Shown: one piece after another, positions 62,471 through 64,000 of the stretch
Layout: each line of letters starts with the position of its first letter
Position numbering within the stretch: position 1 is the stretch's first letter
Source of the DNA: Margaritispora aquatica
Taxonomy: Eukaryota > Ascomycota > Leotiomycetes > Helotiales > Discinellaceae
Reading direction: 5' to 3'
Assembly (NCBI GenBank): GCA_007644065.1
Contig: VJWN01000003.1
Location: 806,001 to 870,000 of the forward strand
DNA length: 64,000 bases
Made by a program: the position numbers and the translations under genes
Notes under the pieces: generated by a model
What the model was told of the DNA's origin: nothing
The model's database searches: none
Seen by the model: only the letters and a program-made list of their open reading frames with translations

Positions 62471-62904
62471 CTTGTTCGTAATGTGAAGTCTTGATAAAGT
62501 TTGAAAAATTCCCGTCAAGTTTTTGTCGTGAATTTCGAAAGCACTTGGGAGGGTGCCGATACCCCGCGATGATCACGTGGTGGTACCCAAAATTTCCTCA
62601 TCCTCATCTCAACTGCACCAAGCTCGAAGAGGTTTGTGAAGATCGCCATATTGATGGCAGATCTTGATTTTTCTAGCTACAGTGTAATGGATGCTGCTGA
62701 GTATTCTTTATTGAGTTAGCGCTCGGTATGATCCAGATAGTTGTGGTGGTAACAAACCCCCGGTCGGACGCACCCTAATTTCAGTTGGTGTCAAGTGGGA
62801 TCCCTCAAAAGAAACTCACTGAGGTATTTATCCTACCTATGCCCTCTTGCAAACGACCATTTTGAAATTTCGAATATATATCGGGACTATTTTCATCCTT
62901 CGAA
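62471..62904. promoter_or_regulatory. Divergent promoter of Syo1 and IPP isomerase
   Basis: A 434-bp shared region. A CACGTG E-box in the context TCACGTGG lies at 62574-62579. A TATA-like atatata is near 62874, about 30 bp before the isomerase start. On the minus strand, two GATGAG elements (PAC-like core) occur near 62593-62607 facing Syo1. The regulatory role is inferred from motif identity only. Confidence 0.4.
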
Positions 62905-63766
<862 letters not shown>

Positions 63767-64000
63767 TACAACTGCATGACACTGCACATTTAAGTGCATG
63801 GGCATAGGCGTGGGCAGCGTCAACATACCAACAGGAGGTTGACTTTGAGGAATAGCTGTGTTGCTTTCGAAACCTTGTGGAAAGGATTGGTTCGCACCTG
63901 TTGAGATTGGAAGAGGATGATACCTATACCCTGCAGCCAGACGCAATTGATTCAAAGATTGCGCATGACTCTCAAAGTTCAGCCCTCTATGGCGATTGCC
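63767..64000 (-). CDS. Probable C-terminal end of a further gene (partial)
   Basis: On the minus strand the frame entering from the window edge is open for at least 70 codons, with Gln/Pro/Ser-rich but varied sequence (LNQLRLAAGYRYHPLPIS, FPQGFESNTAIPQSQPP). A consensus GTATGT donor occurs in it near 63831, with a CAG acceptor about 47 nt on, so the last exon may differ. The frame, if not spliced, would run antisense into the isomerase 3' end. No domain recognised. The gene lies mostly beyond the window. Confidence 0.35.

Overview
This window is nuclear DNA from a filamentous ascomycete (Pezizomycotina). The evidence is short introns (mostly 46-60 nt) with GT..AG ends and CTAAC/CTGAC-like branch sites, monocistronic genes on both strands about 2-3 kb apart, and typical fungal families: a Pkc1-type kinase C with HR1 domains, GT15 mannosyltransferase, GH35 beta-galactosidase, Arb1, SNG1-type DUF3533 and She9/Mdm33. 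The content gives a vague Leotiomycete impression, but I cannot place the class. I saw no rRNA, tRNA, CRISPR array or intact transposon. Gene models below were spliced by hand and checked for frame continuity across every junction.

Layout. 1-11 kb: protein kinase C (+), then a divergent pair of cytosolic prolyl-tRNA synthetase (-) and CCT1/TCP-1 alpha (+), then the Rieske subunit of complex III (+). 11.5-20.5 kb: a Pyp1-like HAD phosphatase (-) divergent from She9/Mdm33 (+), an 11-exon secreted GH35 beta-galactosidase (-), and mitochondrial ribosomal protein uS12m (+). 21-28.4 kb: a GT15 Golgi mannosyltransferase (-) divergent from the decapping activator Pat1 (+), then an SNG1/DUF3533 membrane protein (+). 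28.4-33 kb: a gene-poor stretch holding only a small secreted HNH/DUF1524-type nuclease candidate and a broken coding-like fragment. 33-43.6 kb: an unrecognised acidic protein (+), inositol polyphosphate multikinase (-), the Argonaute-chaperone subunit Arb1 with an 18-nt microexon (+), a zeta-crystallin quinone oxidoreductase (+), and UDP-glucose 4-epimerase (-). 44.5-49.4 kb: possible gene remains, a SUN-domain protein (+), and FAD synthase (-). 49.7-62.5 kb: DEAD-box helicases Dbp4 (-) and Dbp10 (+) flanking an MFS transporter (-), an unrecognised basic protein (-), and Syo1 (-). 62.9 kb to the end: IPP isomerase (+) and the probable edge of a further minus-strand gene.

How the genes relate. 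There is no biosynthetic cluster. Three large-scale ribosome-assembly or nuclear-import factors (Dbp4, Dbp10, Syo1) lie within 13 kb. Several genes share divergent promoters: ProRS/CCT1, Pyp1/She9, GT15/Pat1, MFS/Dbp10 and Syo1/IDI1. The most checkable oddities are four frame-preserving, stop-free introns (two in PKC1, one in GH35, one in the epimerase), an A/T palindrome in an oversized GH35 intron, a Gcn4/CpcA-type site in front of ProRS, and two broken coding-like stretches (about 29.3-29.6 kb and 44.5-45.0 kb). No single new system stands out. The best unknowns are the secreted nuclease in its gene-poor setting and the two unrecognised charged proteins.
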